The notes beneath the pieces are model-generated. The model ran no database searches. It was not told where the DNA came from and saw only the letters and a list, made by a program, of their open reading frames with translations. Shown in pieces: positions 10,001-17,881 of a DNA stretch of 59,255 nt. Position 1 is the stretch's first letter; each line of letters begins with the position of its first letter. Source of the DNA: Falsiphaeobacter marinintestinus (GTDB lineage: Bacteria; Pseudomonadota; Alphaproteobacteria; Rhodobacterales; Rhodobacteraceae); contig NZ_VOGO01000019.1 of the NCBI RefSeq assembly GCF_007923355.1, positions 1-59,255 on the forward strand, read 5' to 3'. A program made the position numbers and the translations under genes.

Positions 10001-11398
10001 CTGGGGCTGAAAGCCAAGACCAAGATCATACTGGGTGTCGGGTTCGCCGACCTGCGCAAAGGGATTGATCGTTTCATCTCGGCTGGCCTGTCGCTCTGTG
10101 ATGCCCATGACGATATCGCCTTTCTCTGGGTCGGCTCCCCCGGTGGTGAAGCCACCACCTGGTTCCAGCCGGAAATCGATGCCTCGGGTCTGGGCGATCG
10201 TGTCCGCATTCTTGGCCACCGCGAAGACATAGCGCGCTTTTTTGCCGCTGCGGATGCGTTTTACCTGTCCTCGCGCGAAGATCCGTTCCCATCCGTAGTC
10301 CTCGAAGCGCTGGCCTGCGGCCTGCCGGTCATTGGCCACGAAGGCTGCGGTGGATGTGACACGCTGATCCGCACTCATGGGGTTCTGGTGCCACACAACA
10401 ACCCTATGGGCATCACGGACGCCATCCTGTCCGCGATTTCCCGACGCAACCGTCGCGCTGCCGATGCCCGCCGGGCCGAGATCGAACAGAACTACAATTT
10501 CTCGAACTACGTGTTCGGGCTGGCCCAACGACTTGCCCCGAACCTGCCGAAGATCTCGGCTGTCGTTCCGAACTACAAGTACGAGGACTATATCGGGGCA
10601 CGCCTGCACACTGTTTTTGAACAGACCACGCCGCTCTACGAGGTAATTGTCCTTGACGATTGCTCGCCCGATGGCAGCGTCGCCGAAATCGAACGCACGG
10701 CCGAAGCCGCCGGTCGCCTGATCGATCTGCACATCAACGAAACAAACAGCGGATCCCCCTTCCCGCAATGGCGCAAGGGGGTCGAGCTTGCCAAGGGTGA
10801 CTATGTCTGGATCGGCGAGGCGGACGATTTGGCCGACCCGACCTTTGTGGCCCGGGTGATCGACCAGATGCAGCAGGCCGGCAGTGTTCTGGGCTTTACC
10901 GACAGCAATCAGATCGACGAACACAGCCTGCCGATGGGTGACAGTTACAAGCCCTACGTGAACCAGATCGAAGACGGGGCCTTTGACCGCGCCTTTGACA
11001 TGGACGGCCCGGAGTTCCTGGCCCGCTTCCTTGCGGTCAAGAATGTGATCCTGAACGTGTCGGGCGTCATCTTCCACCGCGAAACGCTATTGGAGGCCTT
11101 CGACGCCGTGGGCGACGAGCTGTATACGTACAACGTTGCCGGAGACTGGCGTCTCTACGCCGAGATCTGCGCCCGAAAGGACAGCCGTGTCAGCTATATC
11201 CCCGACGCCCTGAACACGCACCGCCGCCACCGCATCAGCGTCACCCACGCACTGAAGGTAGAAAAGCACCTTGCCGAGATCGACACCATGCACAAGCTGG
11301 TTGGATCGTTGGTCAAGCTGGACAGAAAAACGCTGGAAAAACAAGCAGAAAATTACAATGCTGCGATGCAGCATCTCACGCAAGGAACAAACTCATGA
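7031..11398 (+). CDS. Giant multidomain glycosyltransferase: four 'FYL..PDVAEAG' repeats, WbsX/GH99-like domain, GT4 and GT2
   Basis: A 1455-residue protein with four parts. Residues about 29-405 hold four copies of a roughly 70-residue repeat, typified by FYLSQYPGVAEAGLDPL, HYVQLGWREGR and NPF.HYV, separated by acidic linkers. Residues about 445-790 are a WbsX (GH99-like) domain: VLAYYLPQFHPIKVND, WGTGFTEWRNLP and MWANENWTRTWDG. Residues about 810-1170 are GT-B (family 4), with SSREDPFPSVVLEALACG. Residues about 1173-1425 are GT-A (family 2), with ISAVVPNYKYEDYIG and VLDDCSPDGS. I chose ATG 7031 (GAAGAG 11 bases before) over an in-frame GTG at 6926 with no ribosome site. Its stop overlaps the next sulfotransferase start by four bases. 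The first 100 bases are AT-rich. Sugar specificities are unknown. Confidence 0.85.
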   Translation: MSQLGKSDKYVSNLEEIFDLDLLDQLTLAFDRVFYTTKYPDVVEAGFEPLEHYLQFGWREGRNPSPDFSTDYYLGANPDITDADTHPFIHYVTRGKAEGRPGVPSAEGASEIGLAPGMDFEMAAEMDAIRDSFDADFYLSQYPGVAEAGLDPLKHYVQLGWREGRNPSPDFSTDYYLGAHPDIAQADINPFMHYVTQGKAKGWSGRPAADAVTEPQLPPELVADMDAIRDSFDADFYLSQYPGVAEAGLDPLEHYVQLGWREGRDPSPDFSTRHYLEANLDVAISGVNPFVHFLTQQQTEAADVPDPEPIKAPVEIDAGASEARHEDCWAIEEDFDKEFYLSSFLLEDRPEDPVDHYLKVGWKEGRDPTPWFSSRHYLSENADVAAVGMNPFMHYCIVGKNEGRPVTKLGRQADGDVYEAHALAVAPGPDFEDFDPKIGIGRRKRAKVLAYYLPQFHPIKVNDENWGTGFTEWRNLPRAMPRFMGHIQPRIPRDLGCYDLVESDVMRSQIEMAKAAGIHGFCFYHYWFDGERVLEAPMERMLADPSLDFPFCLMWANENWTRTWDGSEKEVILGQKYREEDDIPLIDDLARHMKDPRYIRIGDRPLFFLYRPGHIPGARERMDTWRDVFRDRHGLDPLIFNAQAFGDNDPREFDLDGAIEFPPHKILSDAPDVSSSMAFFDTKYTGNVREYDAVVQVACEDPTPDFPLIRTVFPSWDNEARRPGRGTIVAHSTPDKFAEWLDWAITYSETNPIYGEPIVCINAWNEWAEGAYLEPDVHFGSAYLNTVSRVVHGTYGAEFTETASNKPKMLLVGHDTLAFGAQKLITRIGETLTRHFGYEVTFVILDSNTHGDSFETTTATMSKIGSVIFADQFEGDDAALAQSLAAQGYSAAITNTTPSGKLAPALRAAGFRIASLIHELPNLLKSYNLEHPARMIAENSDHVIFPAEIVQQGFEDIASDIANVAEIFPQGLYNTSVLDIAPGDGGLRAELGLKAKTKIILGVGFADLRKGIDRFISAGLSLCDAHDDIAFLWVGSPGGEATTWFQPEIDASGLGDRVRILGHREDIARFFAAADAFYLSSREDPFPSVVLEALACGLPVIGHEGCGGCDTLIRTHGVLVPHNNPMGITDAILSAISRRNRRAADARRAEIEQNYNFSNYVFGLAQRLAPNLPKISAVVPNYKYEDYIGARLHTVFEQTTPLYEVIVLDDCSPDGSVAEIERTAEAAGRLIDLHINETNSGSPFPQWRKGVELAKGDYVWIGEADDLADPTFVARVIDQMQQAGSVLGFTDSNQIDEHSLPMGDSYKPYVNQIEDGAFDRAFDMDGPEFLARFLAVKNVILNVSGVIFHRETLLEAFDAVGDELYTYNVAGDWRLYAEICARKDSRVSYIPDALNTHRRHRISVTHALKVEKHLAEIDTMHKLVGSLVKLDRKTLEKQAENYNAAMQHLTQGTNS
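7406..7846 (+). repeat. Near-identical direct DNA repeats inside the giant glycosyltransferase gene
   Basis: Segments 7406-7549 and 7703-7846 (144 bases each, 297 bases apart) differ at about eight positions by my count. They encode protein repeats 2 and 3. Such similarity points to recent duplication and gives a substrate for recombination that would change repeat number in frame. Confidence 0.85.
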
Positions 11399-11988
11399 TT
11401 GTTGGGTCGGATTGGATTTGGCTGCACTTTCCCAAGTGTGGCGGAACGTCTGCTCAGGCACTGTTGAAGAAGAATTTCAGCAATGATAATTCTGTACAAT
11501 TCGACAAACTCGATCAGGATAATGTAATTTGGCATGAAAATATCCCGCAACGGCAATCGAGACTGCCAGAATTCTCGGTCGATGGAAAAAAGATCGTCGT
11601 AATCTTTCGGCGGCTTCCTGATTGGTTATTAAGCAGGGTACATTACGAAGCATCAAGGCCGCCGCACCACACCGTCACGAGAGAGCAACTTTGCCGAGGC
11701 CAGTTTCTCGAAAATTCTGGCGTTTTGAATTCAGCTGAGGCCGTATTCAATCGCTTCAATAACCCGCCCGTAGATACCTGGGTTAAAGTAGAATCTATTC
11801 ATGATGATTTCGAAAAGTTCTTTGGAAAGCGACTTGAACCACTCGGTAGACGTCTGAATGAAAACAAGTTTGGGTATATCCGGGATCATAGCTTCTGGTT
11901 TACCAAAACGGATCTTGAAGAGATGTACCAGGCCTCTCCGAACTGGGCGGCTGCCGAAAAGGCAGTATACGGGGATTTGTTGGCTTAG
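11395..11988 (+). CDS. Sulfotransferase family protein (short), 197 aa
   Basis: A small P-loop sulfotransferase-like protein. WIWLHFPKCGGTSAQALLKK near residues 8-27 is the 5'-phosphosulfate loop that binds PAPS. VVIFRRLPDWLLSRVHYE is the 3'-phosphate motif, with the usual Arg and a Ser before it replaced by LSR. Its ATGA start overlaps the stop of the glycosyltransferase, so translation is probably coupled and it may sulfate that enzyme's product. At 197 residues it is at the short end for the family. The gene is visibly richer in A and T than its surroundings, together with the next gene, which suggests recent acquisition. Sulfate acceptor unknown. Confidence 0.75.
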   Translation: MIVGSDWIWLHFPKCGGTSAQALLKKNFSNDNSVQFDKLDQDNVIWHENIPQRQSRLPEFSVDGKKIVVIFRRLPDWLLSRVHYEASRPPHHTVTREQLCRGQFLENSGVLNSAEAVFNRFNNPPVDTWVKVESIHDDFEKFFGKRLEPLGRRLNENKFGYIRDHSFWFTKTDLEEMYQASPNWAAAEKAVYGDLLA

Positions 11989-12033
11989 GATTGAAGCCCA
12001 CCAATAGGAAATACAGGAACTAGGCGGAGTTAT

Positions 12034-12774
12034 ATGAAAGTCTTACTCAACCCCGAAGTCGAAGACATGCTCCTTTCGCCGAAAAATCGGATCCTGTTTG
12101 CGCATGTAGGGAAATGTGGTGGGTCTGCGGCGTCGATTTTTTTACACAGGGTCCTCGATGACAACTACATCCTGTTCGAGATGCATGTTCAAGACGCAGA
12201 TAAGAAGATATCTGAAATATCTAAATCTCACCCTGACGATTTCATATTTCTGATTGCCCGCCGCGATCCGATTACACGATTTGTTTCGGCTTTTAACTGG
12301 GATAAGCACAACCTTTTCTTAAAGGGAGCAATCAAGTCTGGGGATATCAATGCCCTGTACGAAGAGTTTCCTACTGTGGAGGCTGTGGCGTTAGGATTGA
12401 TATCGACTGATCCGGAAACGAAACGGAGGGCAAAGAAATTTTCCAGGTTTGCCCATATGGGCATGGGTCAGTCATTCTATACTCCACTTGACGTCCTGGA
12501 GCGTATTCCTTCTGAAAGCATGCATGTCTTTGATATGGAGACTCTGGAAAAAGATCTTCACGACATCGTTGAAGCCCTCACAGGTGAGCGGCCTGATTTG
12601 CCCATTCAGGACGTGGACAGCAAAGCTGGCGTTCGTATCAAGGCAAACTACAAGAGCCAATATGAGGATGCCGCAACCCTATTTCCGACACATCTGTCAC
12701 AAGAGGCGAAAGCTGCTCTAAAAACCAACCTCGCAGACGATTTTGCTGTTTATAACCGGCTTGGGAATACCTGA
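12034..12774 (+). CDS. Sulfotransferase family protein, 246 aa
   Basis: A second P-loop sulfotransferase-like protein. ILFAHVGKCGGSAASIFLHR near residues 20-39 is the phosphosulfate loop, and FIFLIARRDPITRFVSAFNWD near residues 70-90 is the 3'-phosphate site with the conserved Arg and Ser. The ribosome site GGCGGAG lies close before the ATG. It lies 45 bases after the previous sulfotransferase and shares its low GC content and codon use, unlike the genes on either side. The acceptor sugar cannot be read from sequence. Confidence 0.75.
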   Translation: MKVLLNPEVEDMLLSPKNRILFAHVGKCGGSAASIFLHRVLDDNYILFEMHVQDADKKISEISKSHPDDFIFLIARRDPITRFVSAFNWDKHNLFLKGAIKSGDINALYEEFPTVEAVALGLISTDPETKRRAKKFSRFAHMGMGQSFYTPLDVLERIPSESMHVFDMETLEKDLHDIVEALTGERPDLPIQDVDSKAGVRIKANYKSQYEDAATLFPTHLSQEAKAALKTNLADDFAVYNRLGNT

Positions 12775-12937
12775 AATCAGTATGTTGAAGATTACCTTGT
12801 GGTGAGCGTACTCGAAAAGAATGGCCTTATTTCTAGAGGTTATCCGAGTGAGTAAATTCTAGTGGATTGCATTGAAAGCGGGAAATAAGAAAATCCAGTG
12901 CGCGGATGCCGCAGATAATTGGAAAGGAATTGGCCTT

Positions 12938-14677
12938 ATGGCACGCAAGAAAACATCCACGAGAAGCTCCAAACGGCCCAATGTCTTTGTTATTGGCCCG
13001 ACAGAGGGTGGCACGTCATCGCTGCATCAGGTCCTCACGACGCACGGCAAAATCAGCGGTGGACGCGAGGAAGAGATCAACTATTTCTCGCTCTTTCATA
13101 AAGAAAAACGCAACTGGTATCTCGACTATTTCAAAGACAGCGAAACGGCTGATTTCTATGTCGATGCCAGCCCGACATATTTTGACATGTGTCTGAATGT
13201 TCCAACTGCGGAGCGGATCAAAAAGTTTTCCTCCAAGGCCAAGATCATCATCCTCATCCGCAACCCGGTCGAACGCGCCGTCTCGCATTTCAATCATCTG
13301 AAAAACACAATAAAGACACCTGCCCTCAAGGATATAAATTTCGACGACCTGATGGCGCGCAACTGGGATGCCGCTGATACAAAGGAACTGGAAACGATCC
13401 GCGAGCGGATCATTGCCTTTTCCAGATACGAGCAGAAGATCGAAAAATTCGTTTCGGTCTTTGGCCATGACAACGTCATCGTCGTGCATAATGACGACCT
13501 GCGCGCACATGGAGCCATAGTCGTCGGGCAGATTTTTGATTTCCTTGGGCTTGATACACCAGACGATGTCGATTTCTCCCAACAACGCTGGGTACATGGC
13601 AGCGAAGCGATTGGCGTCTCTGAGCAGCATTATTTTGAGTTGATAAAAGAGTTCGGCGAAGATTATTATCGCTCTTGTAAAGTGGTTGACGTCAAACGTC
13701 CTGTTGCCCCTGACGGCACCGCAGAGTTCAACCAGCCCGTTGGGGCCCTTGTCGGTGACGTGGCCATCGGTGCTGATGGCTGGCTGTTCCTTTCTGGTGG
13801 GTCGAACAACGTCCTGAATATGTATCTTGAGGACGAAGCGGACCATTTGGCCGTGTGCGCCCGCTGGCATGCCATTGCCCAAGAGCGTGCTGACCGCCTG
13901 AAAGCGATCAACGCACAATTCAGGCAGGTGATGATCCCCGAAAAGATGACCGTCCTCGGAGACAAGCTGGGATGGCCCATCGCATTCGACCGCAGCCGTG
14001 GAGCATCTTTCTTCAAAACCGCCCCTGCCCCGCTGCGCCAGAATATCATTGATGCCGTTGGTTATTTCACCACAAAGCTGAAAAACCCCGAACGTCTTTA
14101 CCTGAAAACCGACAGCCACTGGAGCCATGTAGGAGCCTTTGTCGCTTATCAGCTGATCTGTTCCACAATGGGTCTGAAAGTCAGGGCAGATCTTTTGTCG
14201 CGCCCGACAAGAGAAGTCGATCTGGTTCTGGATCTGGGCTCAAAGCTTCCCATCCCCGTGACTGAAAAGGCCCAGTTTGCAAAGTTTCTCAGCGACGCCA
14301 AAATCGTGAATGACGAAGGGCTTATCCGGTATAAACGCGATCACAACCTCCTCAACGAGGGCAAGCTGCATGTCGGCTCAAAAATCGTATTCGAGAACGA
14401 AACGGCCCCCAACGATCAGACCGTCATCCTGTTTGGAGATTCATTCTCCGAGTATCGCGACAATCTCCTTACCGGATTGATGTCCGAAACGTTCCGCAAG
14501 GTGATCTTCGTCTGGTCAACAAGCGTCGATTATACGCTGTGCGAAACCGTAAAGCCCGACATCGTGCTGTGTGTCATGACCGAGCGGTTCATGAACCTCT
14601 TTCCCAATGACGCGTTCAATGTTGAAGAACACGCGCAAAAGCGCATTGAGGATTACGAACGCCGTCAGACATCGTGA
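12938..14677 (+). CDS. Sulfotransferase fused to an AlgX/AlgJ-like SGNH domain, 579 aa
   Basis: Two enzymes in one chain. Residues about 12-250 are a sulfotransferase: VFVIGPTEGGTSSLHQVL (phosphosulfate loop), then IILIRNPVERAVSHFNHL (3'-phosphate site). Residues about 270-575 resemble the AlgX/AlgJ (SGNH-like) polysaccharide O-acetyltransferase domain: GADGWLFLSGGSNN near 277, KTDSHWSHVGAFVAYQ near 390 with the Asp-x-His pair, and LFGDSFSEYRD near 498 with the nucleophilic Ser. AlgX/AlgJ normally act in the periplasm, yet no signal peptide is visible and the sulfotransferase half needs cytoplasmic PAPS, so location is a puzzle. ATG 12938 has AGGA 9 bases upstream; an in-frame TTG at 12872 is less likely. 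Confidence 0.8.
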   Translation: MARKKTSTRSSKRPNVFVIGPTEGGTSSLHQVLTTHGKISGGREEEINYFSLFHKEKRNWYLDYFKDSETADFYVDASPTYFDMCLNVPTAERIKKFSSKAKIIILIRNPVERAVSHFNHLKNTIKTPALKDINFDDLMARNWDAADTKELETIRERIIAFSRYEQKIEKFVSVFGHDNVIVVHNDDLRAHGAIVVGQIFDFLGLDTPDDVDFSQQRWVHGSEAIGVSEQHYFELIKEFGEDYYRSCKVVDVKRPVAPDGTAEFNQPVGALVGDVAIGADGWLFLSGGSNNVLNMYLEDEADHLAVCARWHAIAQERADRLKAINAQFRQVMIPEKMTVLGDKLGWPIAFDRSRGASFFKTAPAPLRQNIIDAVGYFTTKLKNPERLYLKTDSHWSHVGAFVAYQLICSTMGLKVRADLLSRPTREVDLVLDLGSKLPIPVTEKAQFAKFLSDAKIVNDEGLIRYKRDHNLLNEGKLHVGSKIVFENETAPNDQTVILFGDSFSEYRDNLLTGLMSETFRKVIFVWSTSVDYTLCETVKPDIVLCVMTERFMNLFPNDAFNVEEHAQKRIEDYERRQTS

Positions 14678-14826
14678 TCCAAGGGCCTACCATCCACCTA
14701 AGCGCTCAGACCCGCGAACCTAGCGGTTCTGAATGTTTTCTGTTACTCAACATCTTGGAATCTTGAGGAACCTTATCGTGGACAGGATGGGATGCTGCGC
14801 ATGCAATTGTCGAAATCGGGGGATAC

Positions 14827-15657
14827 ATGACTGAACAAAAACCCATTGTCATTTTGGGGACAGGGCGCTGTGGCTCCACCTTTCTTCAAACCTCTCTTTG
14901 CGGCGCGTCCAATATCTGGATCTGGGGCGAACATGACGGCATCCTGCGCAGCCTGTTCAACTGGTCAAGACAGGCGCGCAACAGCAAGGCGTTGCAGGAC
15001 TTCAGCTTTCCCTTCGTCGACGAAGACCCATACGTCACCCTGAAACGGGATGGCACGCGCGCCGCGTGGTTGTCACCATTCGATGCCAAAGCCATCACGG
15101 AAGAAGAGCGCGCCGTCATCACCAACCTGTTCAGCCGCCGCCTGCCAGAGGGCAAAACGCGGTGGGGGTTCAAGGAAATCCGCTATGGGGCGGATTCCCA
15201 TGTGCCCGAGCGCATGCTTGAACTTTTCCCCGCGACCAAGTTCATCCATGTCGTACGCCATCCGCGCGGCACCGTATCCAGTTCGATCCGGGCCTGGAAA
15301 CCAAAAATATTTGCCGCAGACATCGACGAAACCACATTGCACGACATGATCACACAACTGGTCAACGACAATATGCAGCGGTGGAAGCGCACAACAGCCT
15401 ATCTAGAGAGCTTCAGCGCGGCCAATCCCGGAGTGGTCATGACCGTGAAGATCGAAAAGGCCAAAGATCAGTTGCCCCAGATCCTGGAATTCCTCGAAGC
15501 GGACACCTCAACCAGCCCGGTCGAGGTCGCAAGTGAAATGAACCCGGCTCGGAACGAACAGCATATTTCAGACATGATCGACGCGGCTTATGATGCCACG
15601 CTGGCCGAGGACCCCGATTTTGCCGTAGTCGCTGAAAGGGTCGGCTACACCGCATGA
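14827..15657 (+). CDS. Sulfotransferase, 276 aa
   Basis: A P-loop sulfotransferase of the Sulfotransfer_1/3 type. PIVILGTGRCGSTFLQTSLC at residues 5-24 is the phosphosulfate loop, and FIHVVRHPRGTVSSSIRAW near residues 139-157 holds the Arg and Ser of the 3'-phosphate site. GC content returns to that of the plasmid backbone. The start has TCGGGGGAT upstream as a moderate ribosome site. It overlaps the next sulfotransferase by four bases (ATGA), so the pair is translated together. A 149-base gap separates it from the fusion gene before it. Confidence 0.85.
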   Translation: MTEQKPIVILGTGRCGSTFLQTSLCGASNIWIWGEHDGILRSLFNWSRQARNSKALQDFSFPFVDEDPYVTLKRDGTRAAWLSPFDAKAITEEERAVITNLFSRRLPEGKTRWGFKEIRYGADSHVPERMLELFPATKFIHVVRHPRGTVSSSIRAWKPKIFAADIDETTLHDMITQLVNDNMQRWKRTTAYLESFSAANPGVVMTVKIEKAKDQLPQILEFLEADTSTSPVEVASEMNPARNEQHISDMIDAAYDATLAEDPDFAVVAERVGYTA

Positions 15658-16859
15658 GACGGCGCCTCACCGTCGTGCTGGGCGTGCACCGTTCCGGCAC
15701 ATCGCTTCTGACCAATGCGCTGGTTGCAATGGGGGCGGATGCCGGCGCGTTTGACGACATCCACGATGATCACAACCCCGACGGCTATGCCGAACACCCC
15801 GCCATACGCAACTTCAATGACCGGCTGCTTGCTCATCTCGGAGCCTCATGGGACAATTGGGGGTTCCGGGCCAGCACTGTCGATTTCGATACCCCTGCCC
15901 TGTCGGAATGGCATGATGAGGCCACAACCCTGTTGCAAGATGCGTTTCCCGGATCCGGGCCCTTCGTGCTCAAGGATCCAAGAATAGGAACGCTCGCGCC
16001 GTTCTGGGAACGCGTGATCCCGGCTGCGGGGTTCGACTTGCGTAGAATTCTGATCCTGCGCAACCCGTCAGAGGTCGCCAAAAGCCAACGGCAGCGGGTC
16101 GAACGGTCCCCTGAGAGTTTTGCTGCGATCGCGGATTCCGAACCCATGGCCGCTCTTTGGGCGGTGACCATGTTTGAGACGCTGATAGCGCTTGCAGACG
16201 ACAACACGCTGATGATCACGCACGGCGATATTCTGACAGATCCCAATCCCACGCTGAAGGCGGCGGCAGACTTCGCCGGGCTGCATCCGGATCCTGAGGC
16301 TATCGCCCATTTCAGTCGAGACGGCGTAAAGCCAGCGCTGTACCGCGCGCACGCCGGGCATGACACCACAGACCCCTGGATGACTGCGGCCTGCGCATTG
16401 TTCGATGCCTTGCGCGCCCCCGGTACGCGCCATGTCTTGCCAGCAAATGAAGCGCGAGACATCGCCCTGAGCCAGACCGCACTCAAAGCTTTGCTGCCCG
16501 GTTTGCCTGCCGTACGACAAAGCATCGCCAGGCTACAAAACGTACGGGAAAGAAACCAAGCGCGTCTGGTGTCGATGAACACGGGCTTGAATCGCATGTT
16601 CTGGATTCTGACACCGCTGGCCCAGTATACACCTAAAGCACAGTTGGAAGCGGCCACCGAAAAAGCTCTGGCTCTGGCAGCCTCATCTGACCTCGCCCGC
16701 CACAGCTTTTCTTTTGCCCATGGCGTCATCCGATTGCTGAGCTATGCAGACCGGCACGCTGATGCCTTGACCCTTCTGAACAGCATTCGCCCCGAGTTCG
16801 GGAATATACCTGCCTTTGCCAAGTTAGAGGATCAGCTACACCGGCGGCCTTCGGATTGA
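15654..16859 (+). CDS. Sulfotransferase, 401 aa
   Basis: A larger sulfotransferase family protein. LTVVLGVHRSGTSLLTNALV at residues 5-24 is the phosphosulfate loop, and RRILILRNPSEVAKSQRQR near residue 130 is the 3'-phosphate motif. The N-terminal 210 residues are the catalytic fold; the last 150 are helical, with no match I recognise. It is last in the plus-strand run from ugd and overlaps the previous gene by four bases. Its end converges on rmlA, with a long hairpin between. Confidence 0.8.
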   Translation: MRRRLTVVLGVHRSGTSLLTNALVAMGADAGAFDDIHDDHNPDGYAEHPAIRNFNDRLLAHLGASWDNWGFRASTVDFDTPALSEWHDEATTLLQDAFPGSGPFVLKDPRIGTLAPFWERVIPAAGFDLRRILILRNPSEVAKSQRQRVERSPESFAAIADSEPMAALWAVTMFETLIALADDNTLMITHGDILTDPNPTLKAAADFAGLHPDPEAIAHFSRDGVKPALYRAHAGHDTTDPWMTAACALFDALRAPGTRHVLPANEARDIALSQTALKALLPGLPAVRQSIARLQNVRERNQARLVSMNTGLNRMFWILTPLAQYTPKAQLEAATEKALALAASSDLARHSFSFAHGVIRLLSYADRHADALTLLNSIRPEFGNIPAFAKLEDQLHRRPSD

Positions 16860-16953
16860 GTGAAACCTCCGGCATCTGGGGATTCTGACATTTTCATCCC
16901 ACACCGATTGTCTCGCCATCGTTCATCCGGCAACCTTGCTATTCAAATAGGGT

Positions 16954-17001
16954 GTCGGGCGCAATTTCGCTTGCAGAAAATCTGTGCACGAAGCGCCCGA
17001 C
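16954..17001. terminator. Long stem-loop between convergent sulfotransferase and rhamnose operons
   Basis: GTCGGGCGC (16954-16962) pairs perfectly with GCGCCCGAC (16993-17001). The enclosed 30 bases can pair further (TTCG/CGAA and GCAGA/TCTGC arms). It stands between the ends of the plus-strand sulfotransferase gene and rmlA on the minus strand, where a two-way terminator is expected. No clear T-run follows on either strand. Confidence 0.5.
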
Positions 17002-17008
17002 TCATAAA

Positions 17009-17881
17009 TCAGCCCAACAAGGCTGCCAGATATTGCCCATAGTTGTTCTTCTTGAACAGATCGGCCCGTTCAGCCAGCTGCTCTGAAGTGATCCAGCCCT
17101 GGTCAAATGCGATCTCTTCGGGACAGCCGGTTTGCAGGCCCTGGCGTTTTTCCAGCGTGCGCACGAAATTGCCCGCATCCAGCAGGCTGCCATGCGTACC
17201 AGTATCAAGCCAGGCATAGCCACGCCCCATACGTTTCATGGTCAGCAGGCCGTCACCCAGATACATTTCCAGAAGTGAGGTGATCTCAAGCTCGCCCCGG
17301 TCCGACGGCTGCACCGCCCGCGCCCGTTCCGGCGCGGTGCCATCCAGGAAATAAAGCCCGGTCACCGCATAGTTGCTGGGCGGCACTTCGGGTTTCTCGA
17401 TGATCGCCTTGACCGACCCGGCGCTGTCAAATTCGGCCACGCCATAGCGTTCCGGGTCGGACACGTGATAGCCAAATACCGTGCCGCCGCCGGTCTGGCG
17501 GTCGGCCTCGGCCATCAGGTCGGGCAACCCGTGGCCAAAGAAGATGTTATCGCCCAGCACCATCGCCGATGGCGCGCCATCCAGAAAATCCTCGGCCAGA
17601 ATATAGGCCTGCGCCAGCCCGTCGGGGCTGGGCTGGATGACATAGGTGATCTCGACACCCCATTGGCTGCCATCGCCCAGGGTGCGCTGAAACTGGGCCT
17701 GATCCTCTGGCGTGGTGATCATGCAGATCTCGCGGATACCGGCCAGCATCAGCACCGAGATCGGGTAATAGATCATCGGCTTGTCATAGATCGGCAGTAG
17801 CTGTTTCGATACGCCGATGGTAATCGGATACAGCCGCGTGCCCGAGCCGCCGGCCAGAATGATACCCTTGCGATTGGTCAT
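17009..17881 (-). CDS. rmlA: Glucose-1-phosphate thymidylyltransferase
   Basis: First enzyme of the dTDP-L-rhamnose pathway: dTTP plus glucose-1-phosphate gives dTDP-glucose. The protein is 290 residues, the normal length. It begins with GIILAGGSGTRLYPITIGVS, the nucleotide loop, then KQLLPIYDKPMIYYPISVLM, and has FGYHVSDPERYGVAEFD and EKPEVPPSNYAVTGLYF in the sugar-binding part. It is the last gene of the minus-strand rml operon and overlaps the embedded sulfotransferase by four bases. Confidence 0.97.
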   Translation of the reverse strand: MTNRKGIILAGGSGTRLYPITIGVSKQLLPIYDKPMIYYPISVLMLAGIREICMITTPEDQAQFQRTLGDGSQWGVEITYVIQPSPDGLAQAYILAEDFLDGAPSAMVLGDNIFFGHGLPDLMAEADRQTGGGTVFGYHVSDPERYGVAEFDSAGSVKAIIEKPEVPPSNYAVTGLYFLDGTAPERARAVQPSDRGELEITSLLEMYLGDGLLTMKRMGRGYAWLDTGTHGSLLDAGNFVRTLEKRQGLQTGCPEEIAFDQGWITSEQLAERADLFKKNNYGQYLAALLG

